From Klebsiella spallanzanii (GTDB lineage: Bacteria > Pseudomonadota > Gammaproteobacteria > Enterobacterales > Enterobacteriaceae): 64,000 bases of DNA. The stretch covers positions 124,001 through 188,000 of the forward strand of contig NZ_CABGGS010000003.1 of assembly GCF_902158555.1 (NCBI RefSeq), in the 5' to 3' direction. Under the pieces are notes generated by a model. That model worked only from the letters and a program-made list of their open reading frames with translations. It was not told where the DNA came from and searched no databases. This document shows, piece after piece, positions 45,515 to 55,240 of the stretch (the stretch's first letter is position 1; every line of letters starts with the position of its first letter). Both the position numbers and the translations under genes were made by a program.

Positions 45515-46912
45515 TCAGGCCTCTTTAGCGGTTTTATTGGTTTTGACAAGAATAAACGTGAGAATAAAGGCAAAGATAAAAACGGCGATCCCGACGGTGA
45601 TATAGGTAATAAACTGATAGCGATCGTAGAGGTACATTAGCGGCGAAAGCAATACCGCCAGGCCGTAAGAGTTGGCTTTTATCGACAGTAGCGACAGAAT
45701 CATACCGCCCAGCGCCGAGCTGGTAAGCATCACCATAATAGCGCGCAGTCCGGACTGCATGACAATACCAAATAAAGCAGGTTCAGAAACACCCAACAGT
45801 TGAGTTATGGTGGCGGAAATACCGGCGGTTTTAAAGGCGATATTTCTGGATTTTAACGAAATAGCCAGACACACTGCAGCGTTGGCAAATCCGTACATCG
45901 CGCAAACCGTAATTAATGGATTAAATCCGGTTCCGGCAATAAGCGAAGTTTCGATCATAATAAACATATGATGCATCCCGGTCATCACGGCAATGGGATA
46001 GATAAAGCCGATTAACAGACCGCCAATACCCGCAGGCAGCGTCAGAAACTGTTGAATCGCCATTACCGCATAATGTTCGAATCCATGGACCAATGGTCCT
46101 AAAACCAATAAAGCGATGGCAACTGCGATAAGGATAACGATAAACGGCGTAAAAATAAGATCCATTGAGTTTGGCATGACCCGGCGGAAAAAGATTTCCA
46201 GCTTTGCACCGATAATGCCGGTTATCAGGGCGGTCAGAATTGAACCCTGATAGCCTACCAGCGGAATAAAGCCAAACACATAAATCGGGCTGCTGTTGCC
46301 ATACGCCACGTCGTAGGCGTTCGGTAGCGCAGGGGAGACCAGCATCAGGCCGATTAAAAAGCCGATAATCGGCGTGCCGCCGAATTTTTTAAATGCCGAC
46401 CAACAAATAAATGCCGCCAGAAAAGCGAAAGCGGTATCGCACAGCACCGTCGTCAGCGTTTGCAGGGCCACGGGGACTTCATGGACGCTACTGCCGAACC
46501 ACGCCTGGACGGTGTCATTAAAAATGACGCCCTTCAGACCGAGAAACAGGCCGGTGGCCCCGAGCACCGGCACAATCGGCACAAAGACATCCGATAAATT
46601 GCGTATTCCCCGCTGCAGCCGCCCCGTACTCTGTTTCGTCATTTCATCTTTGCTGACTTCGGCAACCTGGAATTCATTAACAAACTCCTGGTAAACCTTA
46701 TTGACGATCCCGGTTCCAAGGATTATCTGGTACTGCCCTGAATTATAAAATACGCCTTTGACTTCGCTGATATTGCGGATTTTATCATCATCGATTCTTT
46801 GCCTGTCTTTTACCTGCAAACGTAAACGCGTGGCGCAGTGGGTTGCTGAGGCAATGTTTTCCTTGCCAATAGTGTTAACAATTTCAACGGCAATATTTTT
46901 ATATTTGTTCAT
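45515..46912 (-). CDS. PTS alpha-glucoside-type IIBC permease
   Basis: A 465-aa glucose/sucrose-superfamily PTS protein: an N-terminal IIB domain with the phosphorylated Cys in THCATRLRLQV (~residue 26), then a IIC domain with about ten membrane segments from residue ~105. No IIA domain is attached, so it should use the general IIA-Glc, as do the sucrose and trehalose permeases. It sits eight bases after GH13 on the same operon. The sugar is taken up and phosphorylated. Confidence 0.92.
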   Translation of the reverse strand: MNKYKNIAVEIVNTIGKENIASATHCATRLRLQVKDRQRIDDDKIRNISEVKGVFYNSGQYQIILGTGIVNKVYQEFVNEFQVAEVSKDEMTKQSTGRLQRGIRNLSDVFVPIVPVLGATGLFLGLKGVIFNDTVQAWFGSSVHEVPVALQTLTTVLCDTAFAFLAAFICWSAFKKFGGTPIIGFLIGLMLVSPALPNAYDVAYGNSSPIYVFGFIPLVGYQGSILTALITGIIGAKLEIFFRRVMPNSMDLIFTPFIVILIAVAIALLVLGPLVHGFEHYAVMAIQQFLTLPAGIGGLLIGFIYPIAVMTGMHHMFIMIETSLIAGTGFNPLITVCAMYGFANAAVCLAISLKSRNIAFKTAGISATITQLLGVSEPALFGIVMQSGLRAIMVMLTSSALGGMILSLLSIKANSYGLAVLLSPLMYLYDRYQFITYITVGIAVFIFAFILTFILVKTNKTAKEA

Positions 46913-46919
46913 ATTTAAC

Positions 46920-48584
46920 TCATTCCTTAACGAGAATGGTTTGATAGGGTTTTAGGGTTGTGCCAATGTCGGCATAATTATTGAGAACAACGTCTCCTGC
47001 CGGAATAGCAAAGGGGAGATGCTGGGCGCTCAAATTTGTTATCGAGATAAAACGTTCGGTCTCCGTTGTTCTTTGGTAAGCAATGATACGATCGTCAACG
47101 TTCTCTATTGCTGTGAATGAACCATAGATAAGCGCTTGAGGATAGAGTTTATTTCTTAAGGCGATCATGGTCTGGTAAAAGGAGAATACCGAGTACGGGT
47201 TGTCAACCTGGTTTTTCGCATTAATGCTAAAGTCGGTTGTGGAAAATGCCAGCCAGGGTTGCGTGCCCTGGTTAAATCCACCGTTAATGCTTTCAGACCA
47301 TGGGAAGGGCGTCCGCGAATTGTCGCGGGAGCGCTGATTAATAAAGCCTAGCGCCTGCTCTTCGGTGAAACCTTCTGCCAGGGAGCGGTGGTAGTTATCA
47401 ATGCTGGAAATATCATCAAATTCGTCGATAGATTTCCGACTAAAATTTTTCATCCCCAGTTCCTGACCCTGATAAATAAACGGTGTTCCCTGCATAAAGA
47501 AGTACATTGCCGCCAGCGCTTTAGCACCGATGTCGTTTTGATAATCAGCGTCGCGAATAAGCTTGGACAGCGCGCGGGGCTGGTCGTGGTTTTCAATAAA
47601 CGTTGTTCCCCAGCCTGCCTGACAAAAAGCCCGCTGGCTGGCAAACAGTGCTTCTCTGAATTCGCGAACGCTCCAGTTGCGCTGCTTAAACCATTCAGAA
47701 CCGTTTTCAACATCAATATCCGCTGCGTGAAAATCGAAAATCATATTGAAATAGCCGTCTGGCCCAATATAGCTGTCGTACTCCTCCAGCGGCACGCCCG
47801 GCGCTTCGCCGACGGTGACGCAACGGTAGCGATTGAAGGTCTGTTCTTTTAGCTCATGCAGAAACCGTTCAATGCCAGGACGGTTACGCGATTTCCCTTT
47901 AATAGAGGCCAGACCATCAACACCGTCTGCGGGCAGGGAGGCGTAGTCCTGATCCTTTTTAATAAACGTAATTGCATCAATACGAAAACCGGCGATGCCT
48001 TTATCGAGCCACCAGTTAATCATGGCGTAGATTTCCTGGCGCAGCTGCGGGTTTTCCCAGTTAAGATCCGGCTGTTTTTTATGAAAAACGTGCAAATAGT
48101 ACATCTCTTCGCCCGGGACTTTTTCCCATGCGCTGCCGCCAAAAATTGAACGCCAGTTATTTGGCGCATCTCCCGCAACCGCAGGTTTGAAAATGTAGTA
48201 ATCACGATATTTTGATTGAGGATCCGCTAGCGCGGCCTGGAACCAACAGTGCTCATCGCTGGTATGGTTGACCACCAGATCGACCATTACCTGAATTCCC
48301 AACACGCCTGCCTGTTTAATCAGGTCGTCAACATCCTGCATCTGGCCTAAATCGGTATTCACCGCATAGTAGTCCGCAATATCGTAACCATTGTCAGCTC
48401 CCGGCGAGCGGTAGAACGGCGAGACCCAAATCATGGTGATACCCAGCATTTTGAGATACGGCAGTTTAGCGATAATGCCCGGAATATCGCCAATACCGTC
48501 GTTATTGCTGTCATAAAAGCTTTTTGGGTAAACCTGATAAATGATGGATTCTTTCCACCATGCGCTTTGATGAGGTTGTGTCAT
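46920..48584 (-). CDS. GH13 alpha-glucosidase / oligo-1,6-glucosidase type (probable phospho-alpha-glucosidase)
   Basis: A 554-aa GH13 enzyme of the oligo-1,6-glucosidase/TreC subfamily. Catalytic residues are in GFRIDAI (nucleophile Asp), VGEAPG (acid Glu) and ENHDQPR (Asp). The residue after the nucleophile is Ala, not the Val linked to alpha-1,6 preference in Bacillus oligo-1,6-glucosidase, so linkage specificity is uncertain. The RLDRD stretch of sucrose isomerases is absent. Start: ATG 48584, with AGGAGA five bases upstream. Because a PTS delivers the sugar, the true substrate is probably a 6-phosphorylated disaccharide. Confidence 0.88.
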   Translation of the reverse strand: MTQPHQSAWWKESIIYQVYPKSFYDSNNDGIGDIPGIIAKLPYLKMLGITMIWVSPFYRSPGADNGYDIADYYAVNTDLGQMQDVDDLIKQAGVLGIQVMVDLVVNHTSDEHCWFQAALADPQSKYRDYYIFKPAVAGDAPNNWRSIFGGSAWEKVPGEEMYYLHVFHKKQPDLNWENPQLRQEIYAMINWWLDKGIAGFRIDAITFIKKDQDYASLPADGVDGLASIKGKSRNRPGIERFLHELKEQTFNRYRCVTVGEAPGVPLEEYDSYIGPDGYFNMIFDFHAADIDVENGSEWFKQRNWSVREFREALFASQRAFCQAGWGTTFIENHDQPRALSKLIRDADYQNDIGAKALAAMYFFMQGTPFIYQGQELGMKNFSRKSIDEFDDISSIDNYHRSLAEGFTEEQALGFINQRSRDNSRTPFPWSESINGGFNQGTQPWLAFSTTDFSINAKNQVDNPYSVFSFYQTMIALRNKLYPQALIYGSFTAIENVDDRIIAYQRTTETERFISITNLSAQHLPFAIPAGDVVLNNYADIGTTLKPYQTILVKE

Positions 48585-48599
48585 CATTTCTCCTGAGTA

Positions 48600-48613
48600 T
48601 GAAATCGATACCA
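48600..48613. promoter_or_regulatory. LacI-type operator candidate before GH13
   Basis: TGAAATCGATACCA, centred on CG, matches the site before the lacI gene (49638-49651) at 13 of 14 positions. It overlaps the GH13 ribosome-site region. Confidence 0.6.
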
Positions 48614-48630
48614 TATTGAGTTAAAAAAAA

Positions 48631-49629
48631 TTACGCCGATGCCCTGATAACCAGTTCCGACTTCAGGTCTTCCTCGTCGTAGCGATACTGCGTGTGATTG
48701 ATCAAGGCCAGCAGGCGTTCTACAGAAATTCGGCCCAGCTGTTCGATAGGCTGACTAACGGTCGTTAGCGGAATATGAACCATCTCGGCCACGGGCAAAT
48801 TATCAAAGCCCATTACCGCTATTTCTCCGGGAATGCTGACACCTTTCGCTGAGAGGGCGGAAATTAAACCGCAGGCGACTTCGTCGCTACCGGCGAAAAT
48901 TGCGTCAGGCCGCTCGTTTTTATCCATTAGCAGGATTTGCTCAGCCAGACGCTGCCCGTCGCGCCAGGTGTGGACGTTGCGAAAAACAAGATTGTCCTTA
49001 ATCGCCTGCTGCCCGGCCTGCATGGCGGCAATAAAACCGCGGTTCCTTCTGCTGCCGTGACCTTTTTGCTGGAATGTGCCGCCGGTGGAGTAGGCGATTT
49101 GTTTATACCCTTTGCTGAGTAACCAGCTAACGGCGTTATAGGTTGCCAGTTCATCGTTCATTCTGACCACGGGCAGGCTGGTGTCGTCGATGCTGGTGTT
49201 GCACAACAGGATAGGGCCATATTTCTGGTACTGCTCAATAACCTCTTTGTCATTCTCAACGGCGCATAAGATAAGACCATCGATGATTTTTTTCTTCAGC
49301 AGGTCGAGGCAGCTTTCTTCCTCGCCGGCGCTATCGTGGTTTTGCACAATTAGCACCGAATAGCCATTTTTGCGCGCGGTAACTTCAAGCGCATCAACCA
49401 GGCTGGCAAAAAATGGGTTTGTTATTCTGGAGATGAGAACGCCAATCCTGTGGGTTTTCACCCCGCGCATCTGCTGCGCGACGGTACTTGGCTCGTAATC
49501 CAGCTCTTTCATCGCCGCGAGGATCTTTTCCTTTTTATCTTCAGAGATATAAGGATGATTGTTGAGGAAACGGGAGACCGTCGTGACCGACAGACCTGCT
49601 TTTTCTGCTACGTCTTTTATGGTTGCCAT
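48631..49629 (-). CDS. LacI-family regulator of the alpha-glucoside operon
   Basis: A 332-aa repressor: N-terminal LacI helix-turn-helix (TIKDVAEKAGLSVTTVSRFLN) with hinge helix PSTVAQQMRG, and a periplasmic-binding-protein-like sensor domain. It is the first gene of the - strand operon and two matching palindromes lie before it and before GH13, consistent with autoregulation and control of the operon. Confidence 0.93.
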   Translation of the reverse strand: MATIKDVAEKAGLSVTTVSRFLNNHPYISEDKKEKILAAMKELDYEPSTVAQQMRGVKTHRIGVLISRITNPFFASLVDALEVTARKNGYSVLIVQNHDSAGEEESCLDLLKKKIIDGLILCAVENDKEVIEQYQKYGPILLCNTSIDDTSLPVVRMNDELATYNAVSWLLSKGYKQIAYSTGGTFQQKGHGSRRNRGFIAAMQAGQQAIKDNLVFRNVHTWRDGQRLAEQILLMDKNERPDAIFAGSDEVACGLISALSAKGVSIPGEIAVMGFDNLPVAEMVHIPLTTVSQPIEQLGRISVERLLALINHTQYRYDEEDLKSELVIRASA

Positions 49630-49637
49630 GATGGTTA

Positions 49638-49651
49638 TGAAATCGATATCA
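49638..49651. promoter_or_regulatory. LacI-type operator candidate before lacI-family gene
   Basis: TGAAATCGATATCA is nearly palindromic around CG (TGAAAT against TGATAT), the usual shape of LacI/PurR-family operators. It starts eight bases before the ATG. Confidence 0.65.
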
Positions 49652-49785
49652 GATGGGCGTAAAGTATTTTTGCTCCGGGATTAAGTCAATCGTATTTTTA
49701 TAAAACATGAGCTGACTCACAATAAACTTAACCGTGCGTGCAAACGGGCCGCTGGTTAGGCGACCCTTCGTGTCGGTTTTACGCT

Positions 49786-50355
49786 TTATTGCTGCAGCAC
49801 TTCTGCAAATTTCGCCAGCCATTGCGGATGCGCGGGCCAGGCCGGGGCGGTGACCAGGTTACCATCAATGTGCGCCTGATCAATGCCGATATCGGCGTAA
49901 TGTCCACCCGCGAGCCGTACTTCCGGCGCGCAGGCGGGGTAGGCGCTGCAGGTGCGGCCTTTTAGTATTCCAGCGGCAGCCAACAGCTGAGGGCCGTGGC
50001 AAACCGCGGCGATTGGCTTACGCGCGGCGTCAAACGCCTGCACCAGCTTGATCACTTCGTCATTTAATCGCAAATATTCCGGCGCGCGTCCGCCGGGGAT
50101 CAGCAGGGCATCATAGTCCTGTTCTTTTGCGGCGGAAAAATCGGCATTGAGAGTAAAACGGTGGCCTGGCTTTTCGCTGTAGGTCTGGGCACCGTCAAAA
50201 TCATGAATTGCCGTAGTGATGTAGTCGCCTTTGGTCTTATCGGGGCAGACCGCGTCAACCTGATGACCAATCATCTGCAACGCCTGAAATGGCACCATCG
50301 TTTCGTAATCTTCGGCGTAGTCGCCGACCAGCATCAGAATCTTTTTGCTTGTCAT
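49786..50355 (-). CDS. DJ-1/PfpI-family protein
   Basis: A 189-aa DJ-1/PfpI domain protein. The nucleophile Cys is in [10 protein letters not shown] and the conserved acidic residue in EDYETMVP. Members include deglycase/glyoxalase-like and chaperone proteins; the specific reaction is not evident. Start: ATG 50355 with AGGAG before it; the longer frame to 50427 has no site. Confidence 0.85.
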   Translation of the reverse strand: MTSKKILMLVGDYAEDYETMVPFQALQMIGHQVDAVCPDKTKGDYITTAIHDFDGAQTYSEKPGHRFTLNADFSAAKEQDYDALLIPGGRAPEYLRLNDEVIKLVQAFDAARKPIAAVCHGPQLLAAAGILKGRTCSAYPACAPEVRLAGGHYADIGIDQAHIDGNLVTAPAWPAHPQWLAKFAEVLQQ

Positions 50356-50543
50356 GATCGCTCCTGCATGTGGGAAGATGCATAAGGTATAGACCATGGC
50401 GGAAGAATGCGAAATCGACAGGAGCAACGAATAGACAGAGAGCGTTCAATTCGCAACGGACATCGAAATATTCAGCGTTTGATATAAAGAGGGATATCTG
50501 AAAAGAGAAGGGAAGAAAAAGCACCATTCAGCAATAAACTAAA

Positions 50544-50620
50544 TGGTGCGTCCGAGTGGACTCGAACCACCGACCCCCACCATGTCAAGGTGGTGCTCTA
50601 ACCAACTGAGCTACGGACGC
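50544..50620 (-). tRNA. tRNA-Val (GAC), copy 3 in transcription order
   Basis: 77 nt with encoded CCA. Anticodon GAC is in CTTGACATGG; T-loop GGTTCGAGTCC and D-loop GCTCAGTTGGTTAGAGC are intact. Acceptor stem begins GCGTCCG. Together with two neighbours it forms a tandem tRNA operon transcribed from right to left. Confidence 0.97.
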
Positions 50621-50624
50621 ATTT

Positions 50625-50701
50625 TGGTGCGTTTAATTGGACTCGAACCAACGACCCCCACCATGTCAAGGTGGTGCTCTAACCAACTGAGCTATAAACG
50701 C
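50625..50701 (-). tRNA. tRNA-Val (GAC), copy 2
   Basis: 77 nt with encoded CCA, anticodon GAC. Acceptor stem GCGTTTA pairs with TAAACGC. The anticodon and D arms equal the other copies. Only four bases separate it from each neighbour. Confidence 0.97.
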
Positions 50702-50705
50702 ATTA

Positions 50706-50782
50706 TGGTGCGTTCAATTGGACTCGAACCAACGACCCCCACCATGTCAAGGTGGTGCTCTAACCAACTGAGCTATGAACGC
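50706..50782 (-). tRNA. tRNA-Val (GAC), copy 1
   Basis: 77 nt with encoded CCA, anticodon GAC, acceptor stem GCGTTCA/TGAACGC. First in the transcript. E. coli has two such genes (valV, valW) at this location. Confidence 0.97.
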
Positions 50783-50943
50783 AATGTTGCAGTGGCAACG
50801 GGGACGCATATTAGCGGCAGGGAGGGGTTGTGGCAAGAGGCAAACGTCACTTTTCTTCCAGATTTGACGCAATCGCAGAAGTTTTATCCATATTGCTTAT
50901 ATTTTACTGATGCAAAAGAATATTTCTGCATCAACGACGAATC

Positions 50944-50964
50944 ACGGCGCTGAATCAGCGCCGT
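50944..50964 (-). terminator. Terminator-like hairpin after mdtK
   Basis: ACGGCGCTG/CAGCGCCGT, 9-bp GC-rich stem with a three-base loop, 15 bases beyond the mdtK stop. No long T run on either strand. Confidence 0.6.
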
Positions 50965-50978
50965 TGTCGTATATCAGA

Positions 50979-52352
50979 TTACCGTGCTGCGCGTTGCAAT
51001 ATCACGCTGGAAGGCTGACGTTGCAGGAAGCGCATGCGCAGCATCATCATAATGGCCGCAGAGGTTAAACCGATAATAAATCCGCACCAGAAACCAGCCG
51101 GGCCCATACGTGGCACCACGATATCAGTTAAAGCCAGAAGATAGCCGCTCGGCAGTCCCAGAACCCAATAGGCGGTAAAAGTAATAAAGAATATTGAACG
51201 GGTATCTTTATAACCGCGTAAGATCCCGCTACCGATAACCTGGATGGAGTCAGAGATCTGGTAAATCGCCGCGAGCAGCATCAACTGGGATGCCAGCGTA
51301 ATGACCTCCGGGTTGTCGTTGTAAAGCAGTGCGATTTGCTTACGCATCAGAATGGTGAAAATTGCTGTAATTACGGCCATGCATACGCCGACGCCCACGC
51401 CGGTTCTGGCTGAGGTTTGTGCCTCCAGGGTCGAACCCTGCCCGAGACGGAAACCGACGCGAATAGTGACCGCCGCGGCAAGAGAGAGAGGCAGCACGAA
51501 CATTAGCGAGCTAAAGTTAAGGGCAATTTGATGGCCTGCCACATCGATGATCCCCAATGGCGAAACCAGCAGCGCCACAACGGCGAACAGAGTAACTTCA
51601 AAAAACAGCGCCAGCGCAATTGGCAGACCCAGCTGTACCAGGCGCTTAATGACGGTAAAGTCCGGTTTACTAAAACGCTCGTGGCTACGAATATCACGCA
51701 TTGAGCGGGCTCGACGCACCCAGAAGATCATGCTGAAGAACATCACCCAGTAAACCGATGCGGTTGCCACGCCGCAGCCAATGCCGCCGAGTTCGGGCAT
51801 GCCGAAGTGGCCGTAGATAAAAATGTAGTTCACCGGAATATTGACCAGCAGGCCAATAAATCCCATCACCATACCCGGTTTGGTTTTTGCCAGACCTTCA
51901 CACTGATTACGGGCGACCTGGAAGAAGAGGTAGCCGGGTGCTCCCCACAGCAGCGCACGCAGGTAACCGACCGCCTTATCCGCCATCGCCGGGTCGATGT
52001 TATGCATTGAGCTGATGATGTAACCGGCGTTCCATAGCACCACCATCACCAGAATAGAGACAAAGCCCGCCAGCCAGAATCCCTGGCGCACCTGGTGGGC
52101 GATACGGTCGCGACGGCCTGAACCATTTAGCTGAGCAATAACGGGCGTCAGGGCCAACAGCAGGCCATGACCAAAGAGGATCGCTGGTAGCCAGATGGAG
52201 GTACCGATAGCCACGGCCGCCATATCGGTGGCGCTGTAGCCGCCCGCCATCACGGTATCGACGAAACCCATGGCGGTTTGGGCGACCTGGGCGAGAATAA
52301 CGGGTATAGCCAGTGCTAATAACTGACGCGCTTCAATAAAATACTTCTGCAC
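50979..52352 (-). CDS. mdtK: MATE-family multidrug efflux protein MdtK
   Basis: A 457-aa, 12-segment MATE transporter (NorM/MdtK) that exports cationic dyes and fluoroquinolones in exchange for Na+ or H+. Sequence and length agree with E. coli MdtK throughout ([21 protein letters not shown] near the start). It is divergent from ribE as in E. coli. Confidence 0.96.
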   Translation of the reverse strand: MQKYFIEARQLLALAIPVILAQVAQTAMGFVDTVMAGGYSATDMAAVAIGTSIWLPAILFGHGLLLALTPVIAQLNGSGRRDRIAHQVRQGFWLAGFVSILVMVVLWNAGYIISSMHNIDPAMADKAVGYLRALLWGAPGYLFFQVARNQCEGLAKTKPGMVMGFIGLLVNIPVNYIFIYGHFGMPELGGIGCGVATASVYWVMFFSMIFWVRRARSMRDIRSHERFSKPDFTVIKRLVQLGLPIALALFFEVTLFAVVALLVSPLGIIDVAGHQIALNFSSLMFVLPLSLAAAVTIRVGFRLGQGSTLEAQTSARTGVGVGVCMAVITAIFTILMRKQIALLYNDNPEVITLASQLMLLAAIYQISDSIQVIGSGILRGYKDTRSIFFITFTAYWVLGLPSGYLLALTDIVVPRMGPAGFWCGFIIGLTSAAIMMMLRMRFLQRQPSSVILQRAAR

Positions 52353-52582
52353 GTGAACACCTTTATATTGTTGTTATTTTGGGACTAAAAAAGCCGCCCT
52401 GAATGGCAGCAAGAAGAAAAAGCAGAGGGATTTGCCAGACTATTGTAGCGAGGATTAGCTATTTAGCCAGTGAAAAAATCCCAGCACACGTTGTGCGCTG
52501 GCAACCTGTTTTGCCACCTGTTATTGTTCGTCATAGCTGAAAACGGTACTGATACCGTCACGAATTTATACAGGAGCAAAAT

Positions 52583-53218
52583 ATGTTTACTGGTATTGTG
52601 CAGGGCACTGCGAAAGTGCTGTCCATTGACGAAAAACCTAATTTTCGTACCCATGTGGTGGAGCTGCCTGAGCATATGCTTGCAGGGCTCGAAACAGGGG
52701 CTTCGGTGGCGCACAATGGTTGTTGTTTGACCGTCACGGATATTGACGGCGCGCGGGTGAGTTTTGATCTGATGAAAGAAACTCTGCGGATAACCAATTT
52801 AGGCGCGATTCGTGAAGGTGACTGCGTAAACGTTGAGCGTGCGGCTAAGTTTAGCGACGAAATTGGCGGCCACCTGATGTCTGGTCATATTATGACCACC
52901 GCTGAAGTGGTGAAAATTCTGACCTCGGAGAATAACCGCCAGATTTGGTTTAAGGTTCAGGATCCGACGTTGATGAAATATATCCTTTATAAAGGGTATA
53001 TCGGGGTGGATGGTATTAGCCTCACCGTTGGTGAAGTGACGCCAACGCGCTTTTGCGTGCATTTAATCCCGGAAACGCTACAGCGCACGACCCTTGGTGC
53101 GAAGAAGCTGGGAGATAGGGTGAATATTGAAATCGATCCGCAGACTCAGGCGGTGATTGATACCGTTGAGCGCGTACTGGCGGCGAAAGAGGCGGCACTG
53201 AAAACGGCGGCAGAATAG
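52583..53218 (+). CDS. ribE: Riboflavin synthase alpha chain
   Basis: A 211-aa riboflavin synthase that dismutates two 6,7-dimethyl-8-ribityllumazine molecules to riboflavin. Two lumazine-binding repeats are visible; the N-terminal [12 protein letters not shown] and the [22 protein letters not shown] stretch are characteristic. AGGAG precedes the ATG. The ~230-base divergent gap to mdtK contains an imperfect hairpin (52481-52501) but no FMN-riboswitch signature. E. coli calls this gene ribE (ribC). Confidence 0.96.
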   Translation: MFTGIVQGTAKVLSIDEKPNFRTHVVELPEHMLAGLETGASVAHNGCCLTVTDIDGARVSFDLMKETLRITNLGAIREGDCVNVERAAKFSDEIGGHLMSGHIMTTAEVVKILTSENNRQIWFKVQDPTLMKYILYKGYIGVDGISLTVGEVTPTRFCVHLIPETLQRTTLGAKKLGDRVNIEIDPQTQAVIDTVERVLAAKEAALKTAAE

Positions 53219-53266
53219 CAATATTTTACAGCCCGGGACGAGTCGCCGGGCTGTCATTTTACTCCA

Positions 53267-55222
53267 TCAAATATCCATTGCCGCGTGGTGGCCTTGATAA
53301 ATTGCGGTCGTAATTGTTGATACTTTTACGCAATCTCCCACCTGTGCAACCCATGGAGCGCAGTCGCGCAGCTGTTCAATCGTTTCATGGCGCGCGCGTT
53401 GTCCCAGAGCGCAAATCACAGTTTTCCCGGCGATATTCACGTTGTTACCGTTACTGTCTATGCATATCACCCCGTCTTTGGTGATTTCCTGCGCCCGGTG
53501 CTGGCAGAAAACGTTAATGCCGGATTTAGCAATTTCTTCCAGTAGCAGCGGACGGTGGCGGATATTCGCATCGGGTGAGAGCGAGTCATTCATCTCCACA
53601 AGTTTGACTTGTTTGCCCTCACGGGCAAGATGAATTGCCACTTCACAACCTGCCAGACCGCCGCCAAGGACAACGATCTCATCGGGAAGCGCTTCATGAT
53701 GTAAGTGAAAATTATTGATCAGCACTACGTTGTCGTTGTGGATACCTTTGATTGGCGGAACATTGGGTTCAGAACCGGCTGCGATAATCAGCGCATCCGG
53801 GTTTAGCTCATCCGCCAGTTCTGGAGTGACCGCAGTATTTAAGCGAATATCAACGCCCGCATCGGTGCAAAGTTTCCCCAGTGTCACGCCCAGTTGATAC
53901 ATTTCATATTTGAAAGAAATAGCCTGTTCACCAATAAGAATCCCGCCAACCTCATCATTTTTCTCACAGAGAATAACGTCGTGCCCACGTCTTGCCGCCG
54001 TCCAGGCCGCCTGTAATCCACCAGGGCCAGCGCCAACCACCAGCACGCGCTTTTTCTGCGGCGCGGGCTGGATTTCCAACCCATCGCGCTCCCGGCCAAT
54101 AAGCGGATTGACGGTGCAGCGGCGGGTTGATGTTTCCGCGCGTTCCGCCATGCAGGTAAAGCAACGCAGGCAGCGAATAATTGTGTCGTCCTGATTCGCC
54201 ATCACTTTTTTCGGTAGCTCGGGGTCTGCAAGCAGCGCGCGGGCCATCTCCACAATATCCGCCTTACCTGAAGCGATGATCTCTTCCATCATTTGCGGAT
54301 CGTTTAACCCACCGACGGTAGCTACGGGGACCTGAACATGCTTTTTAATTTCGGCAGCCAAATAGACGTTACTGCCGTGTGGCAAAAACATTGAAGGATG
54401 CGTCACGCCAAACCCACGCTGATAGGTTCCTGCGGAAACATGAAGAATATCAACGTGGCTTTCCAGCAGTTTGGCGATTTCAATACCTTCCTGTAAATCA
54501 TATCCGCCCTCGAAGAGTTCGGAGCCGCTCATCCGAAATTCGATGGGAAAGCCTTTGCCTACGGCGCGACGGACGCTTTGTAGCACTTCAATGGCGAAAC
54601 GCACCCGGTTTTCCCGTGAGCCACCATAGCTATCGGTACGATGATTAAACCACGGAGAGAGAAACTGATTGATAAGCCAGCCGTGCCCGCCGTGCACCAT
54701 CACCATCTCAAACCCCGCTCTTTTAGCCAGCGCAGCTTTTTCGCCATAGGCCGCGACGATCTCCTGAATCAGGTCCGGCGTCAGTTCATGCACTTCCCGA
54801 CCATCCGGACGCGTGCCCTGGCTGGGGCCCCATTGATACAGGCCTTCTTTCTTATTCTTATCCGTCAGATACGTTCCGGCGTATTGACCAGAATGTGAGA
54901 GTTCAACGCTGGCGATCGCGCCATGGCGGCGGATGGCATCTGCGGTGTAGGTAAAACTGGCTAGCGAACCGGGGGTTTGCAGATCCAGATGATACATATG
55001 CGAACCTTCGGTTTTTGGATGAACCACCAGTTCGCTGACGGTAACATTAGCGACGCCGCCTTTGGCCCTGTTTTCATAAAATGCTGTGGAAGCCGGGCCA
55101 ATGGTGCAGTCAGCGGTAATATCGGTCCCCCCCATTGGCGCGCCAAACATACGGTTTCTGAAATAGACATTGCCGATTTTAATGGGCTGGCAGAGATGGG
55201 GATATTTTCGGGTGATACTCAT
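53267..55222 (-). CDS. Enoate-reductase-like flavoenzyme (OYE + FAD/NAD domain; BaiCD/FadH type)
   Basis: A 651-aa iron-sulfur flavoprotein: an N-terminal old-yellow-enzyme TIM barrel (~1-370) with HGGHGWLINQFLSP and the active-site stretch ELSHSGQ; a 4Fe-4S cysteine set CLRCFTCMAE plus RRCTVNP (~345-370); and a C-terminal FAD/NAD(P) region with VVGAGPGGLQAA and VVLGGGLAGCE. Such enzymes reduce C=C bonds of enoates, dienoyl-CoA or bile-acid intermediates. Length and layout match enoate reductases better than E. coli FadH details. It follows the OFA transporter in an operon (18 bases) under a probable PadR operator, so an unsaturated (aromatic) acid is the likely substrate. Confidence 0.88.
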   Translation of the reverse strand: MSITRKYPHLCQPIKIGNVYFRNRMFGAPMGGTDITADCTIGPASTAFYENRAKGGVANVTVSELVVHPKTEGSHMYHLDLQTPGSLASFTYTADAIRRHGAIASVELSHSGQYAGTYLTDKNKKEGLYQWGPSQGTRPDGREVHELTPDLIQEIVAAYGEKAALAKRAGFEMVMVHGGHGWLINQFLSPWFNHRTDSYGGSRENRVRFAIEVLQSVRRAVGKGFPIEFRMSGSELFEGGYDLQEGIEIAKLLESHVDILHVSAGTYQRGFGVTHPSMFLPHGSNVYLAAEIKKHVQVPVATVGGLNDPQMMEEIIASGKADIVEMARALLADPELPKKVMANQDDTIIRCLRCFTCMAERAETSTRRCTVNPLIGRERDGLEIQPAPQKKRVLVVGAGPGGLQAAWTAARRGHDVILCEKNDEVGGILIGEQAISFKYEMYQLGVTLGKLCTDAGVDIRLNTAVTPELADELNPDALIIAAGSEPNVPPIKGIHNDNVVLINNFHLHHEALPDEIVVLGGGLAGCEVAIHLAREGKQVKLVEMNDSLSPDANIRHRPLLLEEIAKSGINVFCQHRAQEITKDGVICIDSNGNNVNIAGKTVICALGQRARHETIEQLRDCAPWVAQVGDCVKVSTITTAIYQGHHAAMDI

Positions 55223-55240
55223 GAATGAATTCTCCTGGAT

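Noticed and set aside
46920..48584. Sucrose isomerase (isomaltulose synthase)
   Set aside because: No secretion signal, and the RLDRD specificity stretch is missing; the gene follows a PTS-linked layout instead.
50544..50782. Three evenly spaced 81-base repeats, CRISPR-like at first sight
   Set aside because: Each unit is a full tRNA-Val with cloverleaf arms and CCA; the four-base gaps are not spacers.
52353..52582. Possible FMN riboswitch upstream of ribE
   Set aside because: The conserved RFN helices and AGGAUAUGG-type core are not visible; in enterics the element precedes ribB, not ribE.
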